A stretch of 64,000 nucleotides of DNA from Planctomycetota bacterium (lineage in GTDB: Bacteria > Planctomycetota > UBA1135 > UBA2386): assembly GCA_947444055.1 (NCBI GenBank), contig CANEYR010000008.1, positions 39,372 to 103,371 of the forward strand, read 5' to 3'. The first letter of the stretch is position 1, and every line of letters starts with the position of its first letter. A program made the position numbers and the translations under genes. Of the stretch, positions 1-8,862 are shown one piece after another. Below the pieces are notes generated by a model. That model was not told where the DNA came from, ran no database searches, and saw only the letters and a list, made by a program, of their open reading frames with translations.

Positions 1-1003
1 TCGGCGCAAACCGCCCGCCAATCACCTTCGGCGCCACGAACGCCAGCACCTGATCGACCGCGTTCCACGTCAGCATCTGCGCCACCAACCCACCACCACC
101 CTCCACCAAGACCCGCCCCAGCCCGCGCCGCTTCAACTCCTTGAACGCCTGCCCCAGATGCAGCCGTCGCGGCCCTTCCGCCACCCCGACGTGAATCACC
201 GTCACCCCAAGGTCCTGCAACCGGCCACTGCGCAGCGGATCGACGTCTTCACTCGCGAGCAACCACGTCGGCGCCTGCCGCGCCGTGCGCACCAGATTGC
301 TGTCGTCATCGATCTCGCCCAGCGGATCGACCACGATGCGCACCGGCTGCTTGCCCTCCACGTGCCGCACCGTCAGTTCGGGATCATCGATCTGCGCCGT
401 GCGGAACCCCACCATCACGCCATCGCAGTGCGCCCGCAGCTCGTGCGTCTTCTTGCGCGCCTCCTGCCCACTGATCCACCGCGCCTCGCCCGTCGGCGCC
501 GCCGTCTTGCCGTCGAGGGTCATCGCCCATTTGCACAGCATCCACGGTCGATTGAGCGTCAACGCCTTCTTGAACGGCACCACCAGCGCATCGCAGGACG
601 ACGCCAGCACCCCATCGAGCACCTCGATGCCCGCGTCCTCGAGCAGCGCGATGCCGCGCCGACGATGCCGCGGATCCGGATCGACGACACCGATCACCAC
701 TCGCTTGATGCCAGCGGCAACCAGCGCCTGCGCACACGGATCGGTCTTCTTGCCGTTAACGCCCTTTGGCGACGAACACGGCTCCAAGGTCACGATCGCA
801 GTGTCAGGCTTCTTGCCGAGTCGCACCGCCTCCGCCAGCGCCATCGCTTCGGCGTGAGGCCCGCCAAAGTAGGCGTGGTAGCCGCGAGCGACGACTTCGC
901 CGTCTTGCAGCAAGACGCAGCCGACGCGCGGATTGGGCTCCACCTCGCCGCGACCGCGTTCGGCCAGGGCGAGGGCTTCGCGCATCAGGTCATCGAGGTT
1001 CAC
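1..1003 (-). CDS. ribD: Riboflavin biosynthesis protein RibD (3' end cut by window)
   Basis: Bifunctional deaminase/reductase that converts the pyrimidine product of GTP cyclohydrolase II toward ribitylaminouracil in riboflavin synthesis. The 334 visible codons show the N-terminal deaminase domain with the zinc motif residues His-Ala-Glu (GGPHAEAMAL) and two cysteines (LEPCSSPKG, then DPCAQAL). The reductase domain follows (KWAMTLDGKTA, GEARWISG, VVDPLG, LVEGGG). The C-terminus lies beyond base 1. I chose the GTG at 1003 because it forms a GTGA overlap with the miaB stop, giving a coupled miaB-ribD operon; an in-frame ATG at 985 is the alternative. Family assignment is confident. The open frame runs off the left edge. 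Confidence 0.93.
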   Translation of the reverse strand, partial: MNLDDLMREALALAERGRGEVEPNPRVGCVLLQDGEVVARGYHAYFGGPHAEAMALAEAVRLGKKPDTAIVTLEPCSSPKGVNGKKTDPCAQALVAAGIKRVVIGVVDPDPRHRRRGIALLEDAGIEVLDGVLASSCDALVVPFKKALTLNRPWMLCKWAMTLDGKTAAPTGEARWISGQEARKKTHELRAHCDGVMVGFRTAQIDDPELTVRHVEGKQPVRIVVDPLGEIDDDSNLVRTARQAPTWLLASEDVDPLRSGRLQDLGVTVIHVGVAEGPRRLHLGQAFKELKRRGLGRVLVEGGGGLVAQMLTWNAVDQVLAFVAPKVIGGRFAP

Positions 1004-2445
1004 GTCGCTGCCTCGGCCGGATCGTGGGCGCCTTCTTGCGCCGCGTCGTGGCGCAACATCTCGCCGACGCACGAGTGCGCCAGCGCTTGCGTGACGCGCA
1101 CCGGAACGTACTGCCCGATCAGTTCGCGATCGGTGGTGGCGAAGTGCACGAGCCGATGGTGCGCGGTGCGGCCGGAGAAGCGGCCGTCGACCTTGCTGTC
1201 GCCTTCGACCAACACCTCGACGACCTTGCCGACGAGCGCCCGGTTCTTGGCGCCGGTCAGCTCTTCTTGCACCTCGAGCAGCACCGCGTTGCGCCGTTCC
1301 TTTTCGGGCTCGGCAACGTCATCGTGCAGTTCGGCGGCGAGGGTGCCGGGGCGCGGCGAGTACTTAAACACGTAGCTCTGCGCAAAGCCGATGCGCTGCA
1401 CGAACGCCACCGTGGCGGCGAAGTCGGCCTCGCTCTCGCCGGGATAGCCGACGATGAAGTCACTGTGCAGCTCGATGTCGGGCGCCTTGTTGCGCAACTG
1501 CTCGATGCGCGCCTCGTAGCGTTCGATCGTGTAGCCGCGCCGCATCGCCTTCAGCACCGCATTGCTGCCCGATTGCGCCGGCAGATGCAGGTAGCGCGCG
1601 ACCTTCGGCAGTTCGGCCATCGCGTCGATCAGATCGGGGCTGAGAAAGTTGGGGTGCGAGGTGATGAACGCCAGCCGCCGCAGGGACGGCACTTCGTGCA
1701 AGGCGCGCAGCAGCCGGGCCAAGGTCGCATTCTGGCCAGTCAGGTCGCGGCCATAGGCATTGACAGTCTGCCCAAGCAGCGTGATCTCAGTGACGCCGTC
1801 GGCGCACAGCCGCTGCGTTTCTTCGACGAGGTCGGCGATCGGTCGCGACACTTCATCGCCGCGCGTCGTCGGCACGATGCAGTAGGTGCACGGCATGTTG
1901 CAGCCGCGCATCACCGACACGAAGGCTTGCGAACGGTGTGGCCGCACGCGCACGTCGCGCACGATGGTGTCCCCACTCATCCCTTGGTCGACGCTCAAGA
2001 CCCCGGCCCCTCTCACTTCATGGCGGGTGCGCGCCGGTTCGCGCTCGGCCGCGATTTGCAGGTTCTTGCTGCGGGCGATCTCGACGGTTTGGTCGATGTC
2101 GCCAAAGGCCGACGGCCCGACGACGAGGTCGACGTGCGGCATGCGCGCGACCAAGTAGCGTTTGTGTTCCTGCGCCATGCAACCGAGCACGCCGACGACC
2201 AGCCCAGGTTCACTTCGTTTGCGCACGCGCAGCTTGCCGAGCTTGCTCCACACCCGATCCTCGGCGTGCTGGCGAACGGAGCAGGTGTTGATCAGCACCA
2301 CGTCGGCGTCCGCCTCGCAGGCGGCGGCGACGTAACCACGTTGGCGCAACTTGCTCTCGACCAGTTCACTGTCGAGCTTGTTCATCTGGCAGCCGTAGCT
2401 GGTCAGGTGGTACTTGGGTGCGGTCTCGACAGTCGGTGCGGTCAT
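1000..2445 (-). CDS. miaB: tRNA-2-methylthio-N6-dimethylallyladenosine synthase MiaB
   Basis: Radical-SAM methylthiotransferase that adds a 2-methylthio group to i6A37 of tRNAs reading UNN codons. The 481-residue protein has the usual three-domain layout. The N-terminal UPF0004 domain carries the auxiliary cluster cysteines C19 (SYGCQMN), C55 (INTCSVR) and C89 (LGCMAQ). The radical SAM domain has the triad C182, C186, C189 (GCNMPCTYC) followed by IVPTTRG. A C-terminal TRAM-like stretch (VEVLVEGDSK, RTAHHRLVHF) would bind tRNA. Length is normal for the family, and MiaB is preferred over RimO because of the CTYCIVPTTRG motif. It lies directly upstream of ribD with a 4-base stop/start overlap. 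Confidence 0.96.
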   Translation of the reverse strand: MTAPTVETAPKYHLTSYGCQMNKLDSELVESKLRQRGYVAAACEADADVVLINTCSVRQHAEDRVWSKLGKLRVRKRSEPGLVVGVLGCMAQEHKRYLVARMPHVDLVVGPSAFGDIDQTVEIARSKNLQIAAEREPARTRHEVRGAGVLSVDQGMSGDTIVRDVRVRPHRSQAFVSVMRGCNMPCTYCIVPTTRGDEVSRPIADLVEETQRLCADGVTEITLLGQTVNAYGRDLTGQNATLARLLRALHEVPSLRRLAFITSHPNFLSPDLIDAMAELPKVARYLHLPAQSGSNAVLKAMRRGYTIERYEARIEQLRNKAPDIELHSDFIVGYPGESEADFAATVAFVQRIGFAQSYVFKYSPRPGTLAAELHDDVAEPEKERRNAVLLEVQEELTGAKNRALVGKVVEVLVEGDSKVDGRFSGRTAHHRLVHFATTDRELIGQYVPVRVTQALAHSCVGEMLRHDAAQEGAHDPAEAAT

Positions 2446-2534
2446 CGGCGGGCGCGGGATCTTACGGACAACGCCGCCTCAAGACAGCCTGCGAATGCGC
2501 GCGGTCACAACACCGATCTCACCGAGCACAGACG

Positions 2535-2542
2535 GCTAACGT
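2535..2542 (+). promoter_or_regulatory. Candidate -10 box (GCTAACGT), 10 bases before the epimerase start
   Basis: GCTAACGT ends 10 bases before the ATG at 2553, so a transcript would start at or next to the start codon. It is one of eight similar boxes in the window. No clear -35 element is visible. The spacer (AAGAAGCGCC) could also be read as a weak purine-rich ribosome binding site. Confidence 0.4.
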
Positions 2543-2552
2543 AAGAAGCGCC

Positions 2553-3674
2553 ATGCCCCTTTCCCTCACTCGTCGTTCGTTCCTCGCATCGACCACCGCG
2601 GCCGCGACCAGTTCCTTGTGGCTGCCGCACCACCTGCACAAGAAGAAGCGCATCTTGGTGCTCGGTGGCACCGGCTTCCTCGGCCCGGCCATCGTCAATG
2701 CGGGTCTCGCGAAGGGGCACGAGTTCACGTTGTTCAATCGCGGCAAGACCAACCCCGGCATGTTCCCGAACGTCGAACAGCTGCGCGGTCAGCGGCGACG
2801 ACCGCGTCCCGATCGCCCGAAGGACCCGGCCCAAGACCTGTCGGCGCTGGCTGGCAAGAAGTGGGATGCGGTCGTCGACACCAGCGCCTACTACACCGGC
2901 GAAGTCGAAGACATGTGCAAGGTGCTCGCGGGCAACGTCGGCCAATTCGTCTACATCAGTTCGTTGTCGGTCTACAAGACGCTCGAAGTCGACGCGGTGC
3001 CGGTCGACGAACAGAGTCCGCTGGCCGAGTGCGCCGACAAGTACACCCAGGAGATGGGAGCCAACTTCGAGAACTACGGGGCGCTGAAGCGCTACTGCGA
3101 AGACGCGGCAGCCGCGGCGTTCCCCGGCAAGGCGACCCTGGTGCGGCCTGGCTACATCGTCGGGCCCGGCGATCCGACCGACCGCTTCACCTACTGGCCG
3201 GCCCGCTTCCTGCGCGGCGGTGAATGCCTCGCGCCGGGTGCCCCCGACAACGACCTGCAGTTCATCGACGTGCGCGACCTCGGCGAGTGGATCGTGCACC
3301 TGATCGAAGAAGGCGTCGCCGGCCCGCTCAACGCGGTCGGCTTTGACGGCAGCATCTCGGTCAGTGAGTTCTTGCACACCGGCAAGGGCACGCTCAACCA
3401 CGGCTGCACGTTCACCTGGGCCGACGATGCGTTCCTCGAAAGCAACGGCGTCAGCGCCTGGGGCGACATGGGTTGCTGGACGCCAAAGGCCAAGAACGGG
3501 CATTGCAGCAATGCCAAGGCGCTGGCGGTCGGCGCCAAGTTCCGCCCGATCGCGGAGACGATTCGGGACACGGCGGCTTGGGTGAAAGATGGCCGCGGCG
3601 ACCGCAAGTGGGGTGCCGGTCTAACGGCGGAGCGTGAACAAGAGCTGTTGGCGAAGTGGAAGGCCAAGAAATGA
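2553..3674 (+). CDS. Tat-exported NAD-dependent epimerase/dehydratase family protein
   Basis: Extended short-chain dehydrogenase (Rossmann) protein of 373 residues. A twin-arginine signal (LTRRSFLAST) opens the protein, and the dinucleotide motif GGTGFLG lies near residues 38-44. The segment YGALK gives the YxxxK catalytic pair. FNRG and YISSLSVYKT are typical of the NAD-epimerase branch seen in planctomycetes and Verrucomicrobia. The substrate is not identifiable, although a nucleotide sugar or periplasmic sugar derivative is plausible. A Rossmann enzyme with a Tat signal would be exported already folded with its cofactor. I chose ATG 2553 because it starts exactly at the Tat signal; the 45 upstream in-frame codons overlap the miaB promoter side and lack family resemblance. 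Confidence 0.85.
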   Translation: MPLSLTRRSFLASTTAAATSSLWLPHHLHKKKRILVLGGTGFLGPAIVNAGLAKGHEFTLFNRGKTNPGMFPNVEQLRGQRRRPRPDRPKDPAQDLSALAGKKWDAVVDTSAYYTGEVEDMCKVLAGNVGQFVYISSLSVYKTLEVDAVPVDEQSPLAECADKYTQEMGANFENYGALKRYCEDAAAAAFPGKATLVRPGYIVGPGDPTDRFTYWPARFLRGGECLAPGAPDNDLQFIDVRDLGEWIVHLIEEGVAGPLNAVGFDGSISVSEFLHTGKGTLNHGCTFTWADDAFLESNGVSAWGDMGCWTPKAKNGHCSNAKALAVGAKFRPIAETIRDTAAWVKDGRGDRKWGAGLTAEREQELLAKWKAKK

Positions 3675-3724
3675 AGACGCCGGCGGCCGGCTGGCAACGC
3701 GGCCGTGCCTGTCGGCCCGTCTTG

Positions 3725-3732
3725 GCTAGCAT
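3725..3732 (+). promoter_or_regulatory. Candidate -10 box (GCTAGCAT), 9 bases before the start
   Basis: GCTAGCAT ends 9 bases before the ATG at 3742, and the identical octamer sits 6 bases before the NHL gene start at 50570 on the other strand. The spacing implies a leaderless or near-leaderless transcript. No Shine-Dalgarno sequence is visible in the spacer. Confidence 0.45.
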
Positions 3733-3741
3733 GCGCGCCCC

Positions 3742-5181
3742 ATGATGCGCTCCTTGCTGCTCGCACCGTTCGTTGGCGTGACCCTGACCACCGCCGTCGC
3801 CGCCCAAGTTCCCCCGATCGTTCCGTACCCTCGCACTCTCGACATGCTGGTCGTCGACAGCACCTACGACGGTGTTTGGCGGCTGTCGGATCAGAACCAG
3901 GACGGCGACTACAACGACGCGCTCGAAGTCGTCTCGTTCTACAGCGACGTCACCGGCAGCGTGGTGCTGACCAATCCCACGTGCGTGGCGTGGGCGCCGA
4001 ACGGCACCACCTACCTCGGTGACAGCACGATCGACATCGTGATGGCTCTGCGCGACCAGAACGGCGATGGCGATGCGGTCGATGCCGGGGAGCATGGCGT
4101 GTTCTTCCATTCCGCCACCAACGCCAACGCCATCGTCATGGCGTCGATCCAAGGCATCACCGTCGATGCCTTGGGCCGTCTGTTCTGCGCGGTGTCGAAC
4201 GCGGGCACTTCGGGCCAGGACATGATCCTGCGACTCGAAGACCAAAACGGCGATGGCGACGCCGATGACGCCAACGAGTCGCTGGTCTACTGCCTGATCC
4301 CCAACGGGGCTGGCGCCGTCGGCAACTCGATCCCAACCAAGGTCGTGATCGGCCCCGACGCCAACCTCTACTACAGCGAAGTCGGCACCACGCTGCTCGT
4401 CACCAAGGGCGTGTGGAAGCTCACCGACGGCAACCTCGACGGCGACTGCAACGATGCGGGCGAAGTGACTCTGTTCTGGGCGCCGCCGTTTGGCGTGTCG
4501 CCGTTCTATTGGAGCCTCGCCGTCGATTGGGCGGGCAACTTCTACGTCACCGACCACAGCACCAACGAGCAGGTGTGGCGGGCGCGCGATGCCGACAACA
4601 GCGGCACGATCGACGTCAGTGAGCAGCAGCTCTACTACCAAACGTTGGCCTCGACCTGGTGGGACGTCGTGTTGCGCGACGACGGCACCGTGCTGCTTGG
4701 CGAGGCCCAGAGCCCCGATCGCTGGACCGCGTGCAAGGACCTCAATGCCGATGGCGACGCCCTCGACCTCAACGAGGCGAGCCAGGCGTACGACTCGACG
4801 GCAGCCAGCCTCGCGATCTCGGTGCGCGGTGGCAGCATGATGCGGGCCCCCCAGCTGAGCCTGCAGCCACCCATCGTGCCGATCGGCCAAACCAGCAATC
4901 TGACCACCTGGGCGAGCAAGCCTGGCGATCTGACGGTGGTCGTGCTGTCGGTGGGCCTCGGTCCCAACTTCCCGCTGGCGCCGTGGGGCACCGTGGAGAT
5001 CGATGTCAGTGCCTTCACGTCGATTGGTCTGGGCTTCGCCGATGCGGCGGGCTTCTTCACGCTGCCGCTCGCGTTGCCGAACTCCCCGTCGGCGATTGGC
5101 ACCTGGGGGGTGCAATCTCTCTCCGGCGACAGCTTCCGACTGTTCCTTAGCAACGCCTCGCTGCTGACCGTGACGCCGTAG
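3742..5181 (+). CDS. Secreted propeller-like protein with six calcium-loop repeats
   Basis: A secreted protein of 479 residues with a Sec signal peptide ending near residue 22 (TTAVAAQ). Six acidic loops of the DxNxDGDxxD(x)xE type, as in dockerin or thrombospondin type-3 calcium loops, start near residues 50, 105, 167, 229, 283 and 333. The 50-62 residue spacing matches one loop per blade of a six-bladed beta-propeller. Interspersed segments such as VDALGRLFCAVSN and VDWAGNFYVTDHS resemble NHL blades. The last ~110 residues form a separate module ending SLSGDSFRLFLSNASLLTVTP-like, which seems related to modules in the other secreted proteins here. Function is unknown; calcium-stabilised surface binding is an inference. 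Confidence 0.8.
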   Translation: MMRSLLLAPFVGVTLTTAVAAQVPPIVPYPRTLDMLVVDSTYDGVWRLSDQNQDGDYNDALEVVSFYSDVTGSVVLTNPTCVAWAPNGTTYLGDSTIDIVMALRDQNGDGDAVDAGEHGVFFHSATNANAIVMASIQGITVDALGRLFCAVSNAGTSGQDMILRLEDQNGDGDADDANESLVYCLIPNGAGAVGNSIPTKVVIGPDANLYYSEVGTTLLVTKGVWKLTDGNLDGDCNDAGEVTLFWAPPFGVSPFYWSLAVDWAGNFYVTDHSTNEQVWRARDADNSGTIDVSEQQLYYQTLASTWWDVVLRDDGTVLLGEAQSPDRWTACKDLNADGDALDLNEASQAYDSTAASLAISVRGGSMMRAPQLSLQPPIVPIGQTSNLTTWASKPGDLTVVVLSVGLGPNFPLAPWGTVEIDVSAFTSIGLGFADAAGFFTLPLALPNSPSAIGTWGVQSLSGDSFRLFLSNASLLTVTP

Positions 5182-5283
5182 CCATCGGCGGTCGGCGCCG
5201 GCCACACGGTGAACCGCAGCGGCGGGAAGTGCGAAGGAAGGTGTCCCCATGCTGCCCAGCCGGAAAACTCACGCCATACTCCC

Positions 5284-6819
5284 ATGATGCACGTCGGCCA
5301 CCGCTACTCACGTCTCGTCACTCTCGGCCTTTGGGCCACCCTCGCCAGCTCTGCCTTGGCGCAAAACCTGACGCTCGACAAGGTCGGCGGCGCCCTTGGC
5401 GGCCTTGCCTCCTTCCCGGTGAAGGGCCTGCCGAACGAGCCCTACGTGGTGCTGTTCGACCTGATCGAGCAACAGACGTTCATCCCCGCGCTGAACATCA
5501 CGCTCGACATCACCGACCAATTCGCGTGGTTCTCGTATGCGGCGCCAACGTTCTTCGGCACCACCAACGGCACCGGCAACGCCGCCGCCCAAGTCGTGCT
5601 GCCGAACGATCCGTGGTTTGCCAGCGTCGTGTTCTCGATGCAGGCGGTGGCCGGCACTGGCCCGTACCGCGTGTCCAACCTCATTCGCTTGACGCCGCAA
5701 GCCTCCGGCACCTTCAAGGACGCGCTCAACCAACCGGTGGTGCCCGTGATTGGCGGTGGCACGGCGGTAGCGCCCAACAACGAGTTGCTGTTTGTCGGCG
5801 GCTCGGGCCCGGTGGCGCAGCGCTACAAGTCGCGCACCGAAGAATGGGAACTCGCCGGCGCCACGTTCGGCGTTGGCCTGCTGTCGCAGACGACCGGGCT
5901 CGCGGATGGCCGCGTGTTGTTCACGGGCGGCCTCGATCTGACGACGGGCCAGACGACCACGGGGGCCGCGGTCTATGACCCGATCACGCAAACGACCACG
6001 ACGCTGACGATGGCGTTCCCGCGCGCTGGCCACGGGGCGTCGCTGATGGGCAACGGCAAGGTGTTGGTGACCGGCGGCCTCGCCGCCTTCGACCTCACCA
6101 ACCCGCTGTCGCTGTTCACCGGCATCCAGGTCACGACCGAAATCTTCGATCCGGTGACCAACACGTTTACGACCGGCCCGAACATGCTCGAGGCGCGCGC
6201 GATGCACACCTCGACGACGCTGACCACCGGGCAAGTGCTGATCGCCGGCGGCATCTCGCTGATCCCGATCGTCAACATCCCGACCGTCTCGGCGACGGCC
6301 TATCGCTTCAATCCGACGACCAACAGCTTTGGCTTGCCGGCCTTTTTCTCGGGCGGACGCTTCCTGCACTCGGCGACGCCACTCAGCAACGGCCGCGTGT
6401 TGCTCGTCGGCGGTCTGACGCTCGACCTGACGCTGTTCCTGCAAACGCTCAACATCGCCGACCTGATCATCGGCACGCGCACCGACTGCCAGATGTACGT
6501 GCCGTCGCTGTTCGGCTTCGGCACCTTCCAAACTGTGAACGGCATGCAGATCGGGCGCGCCGGTGCCGCAGTCGCCCCGCTGCCAAACGGTGGCGCTTTG
6601 ATCGCGGGCGGTTTCCAGATGACGATCGACGTCTCGACGTCGACGTTCGTGCTCAGCCCGACCGCCACGGCCGATCGCTTCACGCAAGGCCCGAACCTGA
6701 TCACGCCGATCGGTTCGATGGCAGCACCGCGACTGTTCCCGACCACGATCAACCTGCCGGACGGCACGGTGATGGTGGTTGGCGGCGGCCCCAGCAACGC
6801 TGAGATCTTCCAGAACTGA
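5284..6819 (+). CDS. Secreted Kelch-repeat / galactose-oxidase-like propeller protein
   Basis: A 511-residue exported protein with a Sec signal ending near ASSALAQ. An N-terminal module of about 120 residues (with LPNDPWFASVVFSMQ and RVSNLIRLTP) resembles the terminal module of neighbouring secreted proteins. It is followed by six Kelch-type repeats with the Gly-Gly signature: LFVGGSG, VLFTGGLD, VLVTGGLA, VLIAGGIS, VLLVGGLT and MVVGGGPS, each paired with a YDPxT or FDPxT segment. This predicts a beta-propeller. No copper ligands of galactose oxidase can be assigned, so an enzymatic role is not supported. ATG 5284 is preferred over the upstream start at 5209 because it begins the signal peptide; ATG 5287 is equally possible. 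Confidence 0.82.
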   Translation: MMHVGHRYSRLVTLGLWATLASSALAQNLTLDKVGGALGGLASFPVKGLPNEPYVVLFDLIEQQTFIPALNITLDITDQFAWFSYAAPTFFGTTNGTGNAAAQVVLPNDPWFASVVFSMQAVAGTGPYRVSNLIRLTPQASGTFKDALNQPVVPVIGGGTAVAPNNELLFVGGSGPVAQRYKSRTEEWELAGATFGVGLLSQTTGLADGRVLFTGGLDLTTGQTTTGAAVYDPITQTTTTLTMAFPRAGHGASLMGNGKVLVTGGLAAFDLTNPLSLFTGIQVTTEIFDPVTNTFTTGPNMLEARAMHTSTTLTTGQVLIAGGISLIPIVNIPTVSATAYRFNPTTNSFGLPAFFSGGRFLHSATPLSNGRVLLVGGLTLDLTLFLQTLNIADLIIGTRTDCQMYVPSLFGFGTFQTVNGMQIGRAGAAVAPLPNGGALIAGGFQMTIDVSTSTFVLSPTATADRFTQGPNLITPIGSMAAPRLFPTTINLPDGTVMVVGGGPSNAEIFQN

Positions 6820-6873
6820 TCCTGCTCGGGGGGTTTTTCGCCGACCCCACGATCAGGGCTTGACCGATCCAGA

Positions 6874-6912
6874 ACGCCGCAACGCGGGGCCTGCCAGCCC
6901 CCGTTGCGGCGT
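6874..6912. terminator. GC-rich stem-loop between the Kelch and sugar-dehydrogenase genes
   Basis: Bases 6874-6883 pair perfectly with 6903-6912 over 10 bp, and GGGG 6886-6889 can add pairs to the C-run at 6898-6902. It lies 55 bases after the Kelch stop and before the start at 6942. There is no following T-tract, so if it is a 3'-end signal it is not a classical intrinsic terminator. The left arm (16 bases, 6874-6889) recurs as an exact reverse complement at 34766-34781. Confidence 0.4.
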
Positions 6913-6941
6913 CTGCATGCTCTGCCACCTCGCTCCGCACC

Positions 6942-8819
6942 ATGCCTCGAAACCTGCTCGCCCCAGGCCTGTTCGTGCTTGCCAACGCTGCCACCGCGCA
7001 AGCAGTGCCGTCAGGCTTCGTCGTCGACACCCTGGTCGCCAGCGGCTTGGCGACGCCGAACGACTTCTGCTTCCTGCCGGATGGGCGCGTCCTGGTTGCC
7101 AACACCGCGGGTTCGGTCGCGGTCTATGCCGGTGGCAATGCGGTCACGATCGGCACCGTGCCGAACGTCGAGTCCTTCATTGAGCGCGGCTTGCTCAGCA
7201 TCGCCGCCGATCCGGCCTTCCCGACCAACGGCCACTTCTACGTGTACTACGCGAGTACGGCCGACAACTTCCTGCACCTCGATCGCTTCACCTGCACGGG
7301 TGATCTCGGCAACAGCAACAGCACGAACCTCACCTTCGCCGCCGCCAGCAAGCACGTGCTGCTGGGCGCCATCCCGGACAACCTGTACTTCCACAACGGC
7401 GGCTGTGTGCGGTTTGGTCCCGACGGCATGCTGTATCTGAGCACCGGCGACGATGGCAATGACTGCGACCCGCAGAGTCTGGTGACGCAAGCCGGCTGCC
7501 TGCTGCGCCTCGATGCCAGCACGCGCGCACCGGGCAGCAACCTCGTGCTGCCTTCGTACTCATCGCTCGATCCGGGCAACAACCCGCTGAGCGCCAGTGC
7601 CGACTTCCGCCAACTCGTGCTCGCCCATGGCCTGCGCAACCCGTTCCGCATGGAGATCGATGCGCTGACCGGCAACGTCTACGTCGGCGACGTCGGGCAA
7701 GACGCCGTCGAAGAGTACTCCGAGTACGTCTATGGCACGGGCGCGCTGCCGCTCGTGAACTTCGGCTGGCCGTGGTTTGAAGGCAACCTCACGGGCCCGA
7801 GCTGCCCCGGCAACCAACCTTCTGGCATGGTGCCACCGATCGTCGCGGTCTCGCACACCGCCAATTGGTTTTCGCTGATCGGCGGCCCGCGCTACCGCAA
7901 CCAGGGCGGGCCGTTCGATTTCGGCAGCAGCTACGAAGGCTCCAGCTTCTACCTCGACTACTTCCAAGGGGAACTGCGGCGCCTCGTGCACCCGACCACG
8001 TGGACGCCCGCCCCACCAGTGGCCGGTCAACCCGACGCCACCAATTGGGGAACGGCGTTCTCGTCGGTGACGAGCCTGCGGCAAGGACTCGACGGCGGGC
8101 TGTGGTTCACGCAGCGCATCGGCTCGGGCGTGTTGAAGCGCATTCGCCCGATCCTGACGAGCAACACGGTGGCGGCGATCAGCGGCGACGGCCAGGCGAC
8201 CCCGGTGAAGGAAGTGTTTCCACTGCCGCTCGTCGTCCGGCTCTTCGACCCGCTGGGCGCGCCGCTCGCCTTTGGTCCGGCCAACTTCCAAGTCACCGGT
8301 GCCGCGACGCTGTCGACGACCAACCCCGTGCTCGCCGACGCCAATGGCTTGGTGCAGACCACCGTCACCGCCGCCAATGTCGGCGGCCCGATCGACATTC
8401 TGGTCAGCACACCGGGTGGGGCCAATTCGGCGACGTTCCGCCTGTTCGCGCGACGAATCACGGTGCGACCAGGACGGCAGCAATTCGCCTTGACCATCAC
8501 CAACGCCACCACCGCGGTGCCACCGCTGGTGCCGTACGTGGTGATGATGTCGTTGCCAAGTTCGCCCACCGTGCCGACACCTATCGGCACGCTGTGCATC
8601 GATCCGTCCTACGCGCTGGCAGCCGTGATCGAGGATGGCACCGGCATCTTCGGCTTCGTCTCGCTGTCGGGCAGCGGCGGCGTCGGCGCGCCGAACCTGA
8701 GCAAGAGCTACCCGCTGCTGCCGGGCCTCTTCACCGGCCAGGCGATGCAGTTTCAGGCGATCGGCTTCGATTCGGTGTCGGGTTGGTTCCGCACCAATTG
8801 CGAGAAGGTGCGGTTCTGA
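6942..8819 (+). CDS. PQQ-dependent sugar dehydrogenase-like secreted protein
   Basis: Six-bladed propeller of the soluble aldose/glucose dehydrogenase (GSDH, YliI-like) family, 625 residues with a Sec signal ending near TAQA. Family signatures are GLLSIAADPAFPTNGHFYVYY, the segment GGCVRFGPDGMLYLSTGDDGN and HGLRNPFRMEID, followed by VYVGDVGQDAVEE and VNFGWPWFEG. A bacterial Ig-like stretch (about residues 420-505) and a ~110-residue terminal module follow, making it longer than the usual 350-450 residues. The family oxidises sugars in the periplasm and passes electrons to quinones or cytochromes. Whether the PQQ site is intact cannot be settled by eye. No Shine-Dalgarno sequence is evident before the ATG. 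Confidence 0.85.
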   Translation: MPRNLLAPGLFVLANAATAQAVPSGFVVDTLVASGLATPNDFCFLPDGRVLVANTAGSVAVYAGGNAVTIGTVPNVESFIERGLLSIAADPAFPTNGHFYVYYASTADNFLHLDRFTCTGDLGNSNSTNLTFAAASKHVLLGAIPDNLYFHNGGCVRFGPDGMLYLSTGDDGNDCDPQSLVTQAGCLLRLDASTRAPGSNLVLPSYSSLDPGNNPLSASADFRQLVLAHGLRNPFRMEIDALTGNVYVGDVGQDAVEEYSEYVYGTGALPLVNFGWPWFEGNLTGPSCPGNQPSGMVPPIVAVSHTANWFSLIGGPRYRNQGGPFDFGSSYEGSSFYLDYFQGELRRLVHPTTWTPAPPVAGQPDATNWGTAFSSVTSLRQGLDGGLWFTQRIGSGVLKRIRPILTSNTVAAISGDGQATPVKEVFPLPLVVRLFDPLGAPLAFGPANFQVTGAATLSTTNPVLADANGLVQTTVTAANVGGPIDILVSTPGGANSATFRLFARRITVRPGRQQFALTITNATTAVPPLVPYVVMMSLPSSPTVPTPIGTLCIDPSYALAAVIEDGTGIFGFVSLSGSGGVGAPNLSKSYPLLPGLFTGQAMQFQAIGFDSVSGWFRTNCEKVRF

Positions 8820-8862
8820 CCGCCGTCACTCGGCCAAGCCACCCGCCTTCCAGAAAGGCGTG

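Noticed and set aside
158..2544. Long plus-strand open frames (158-1375, 766-2544)
   Set aside because: They lie opposite ribD and miaB, which have clear motifs on the minus strand; the plus frames have high Arg/His/Gln content typical of GC-rich shadow frames.
2790..2840. Frameshift in the epimerase-like gene around QRRRPRPDRPKD
   Set aside because: The reading frame continues normally on both sides with good family motifs; the Arg/Pro stretch looks like a variable loop.
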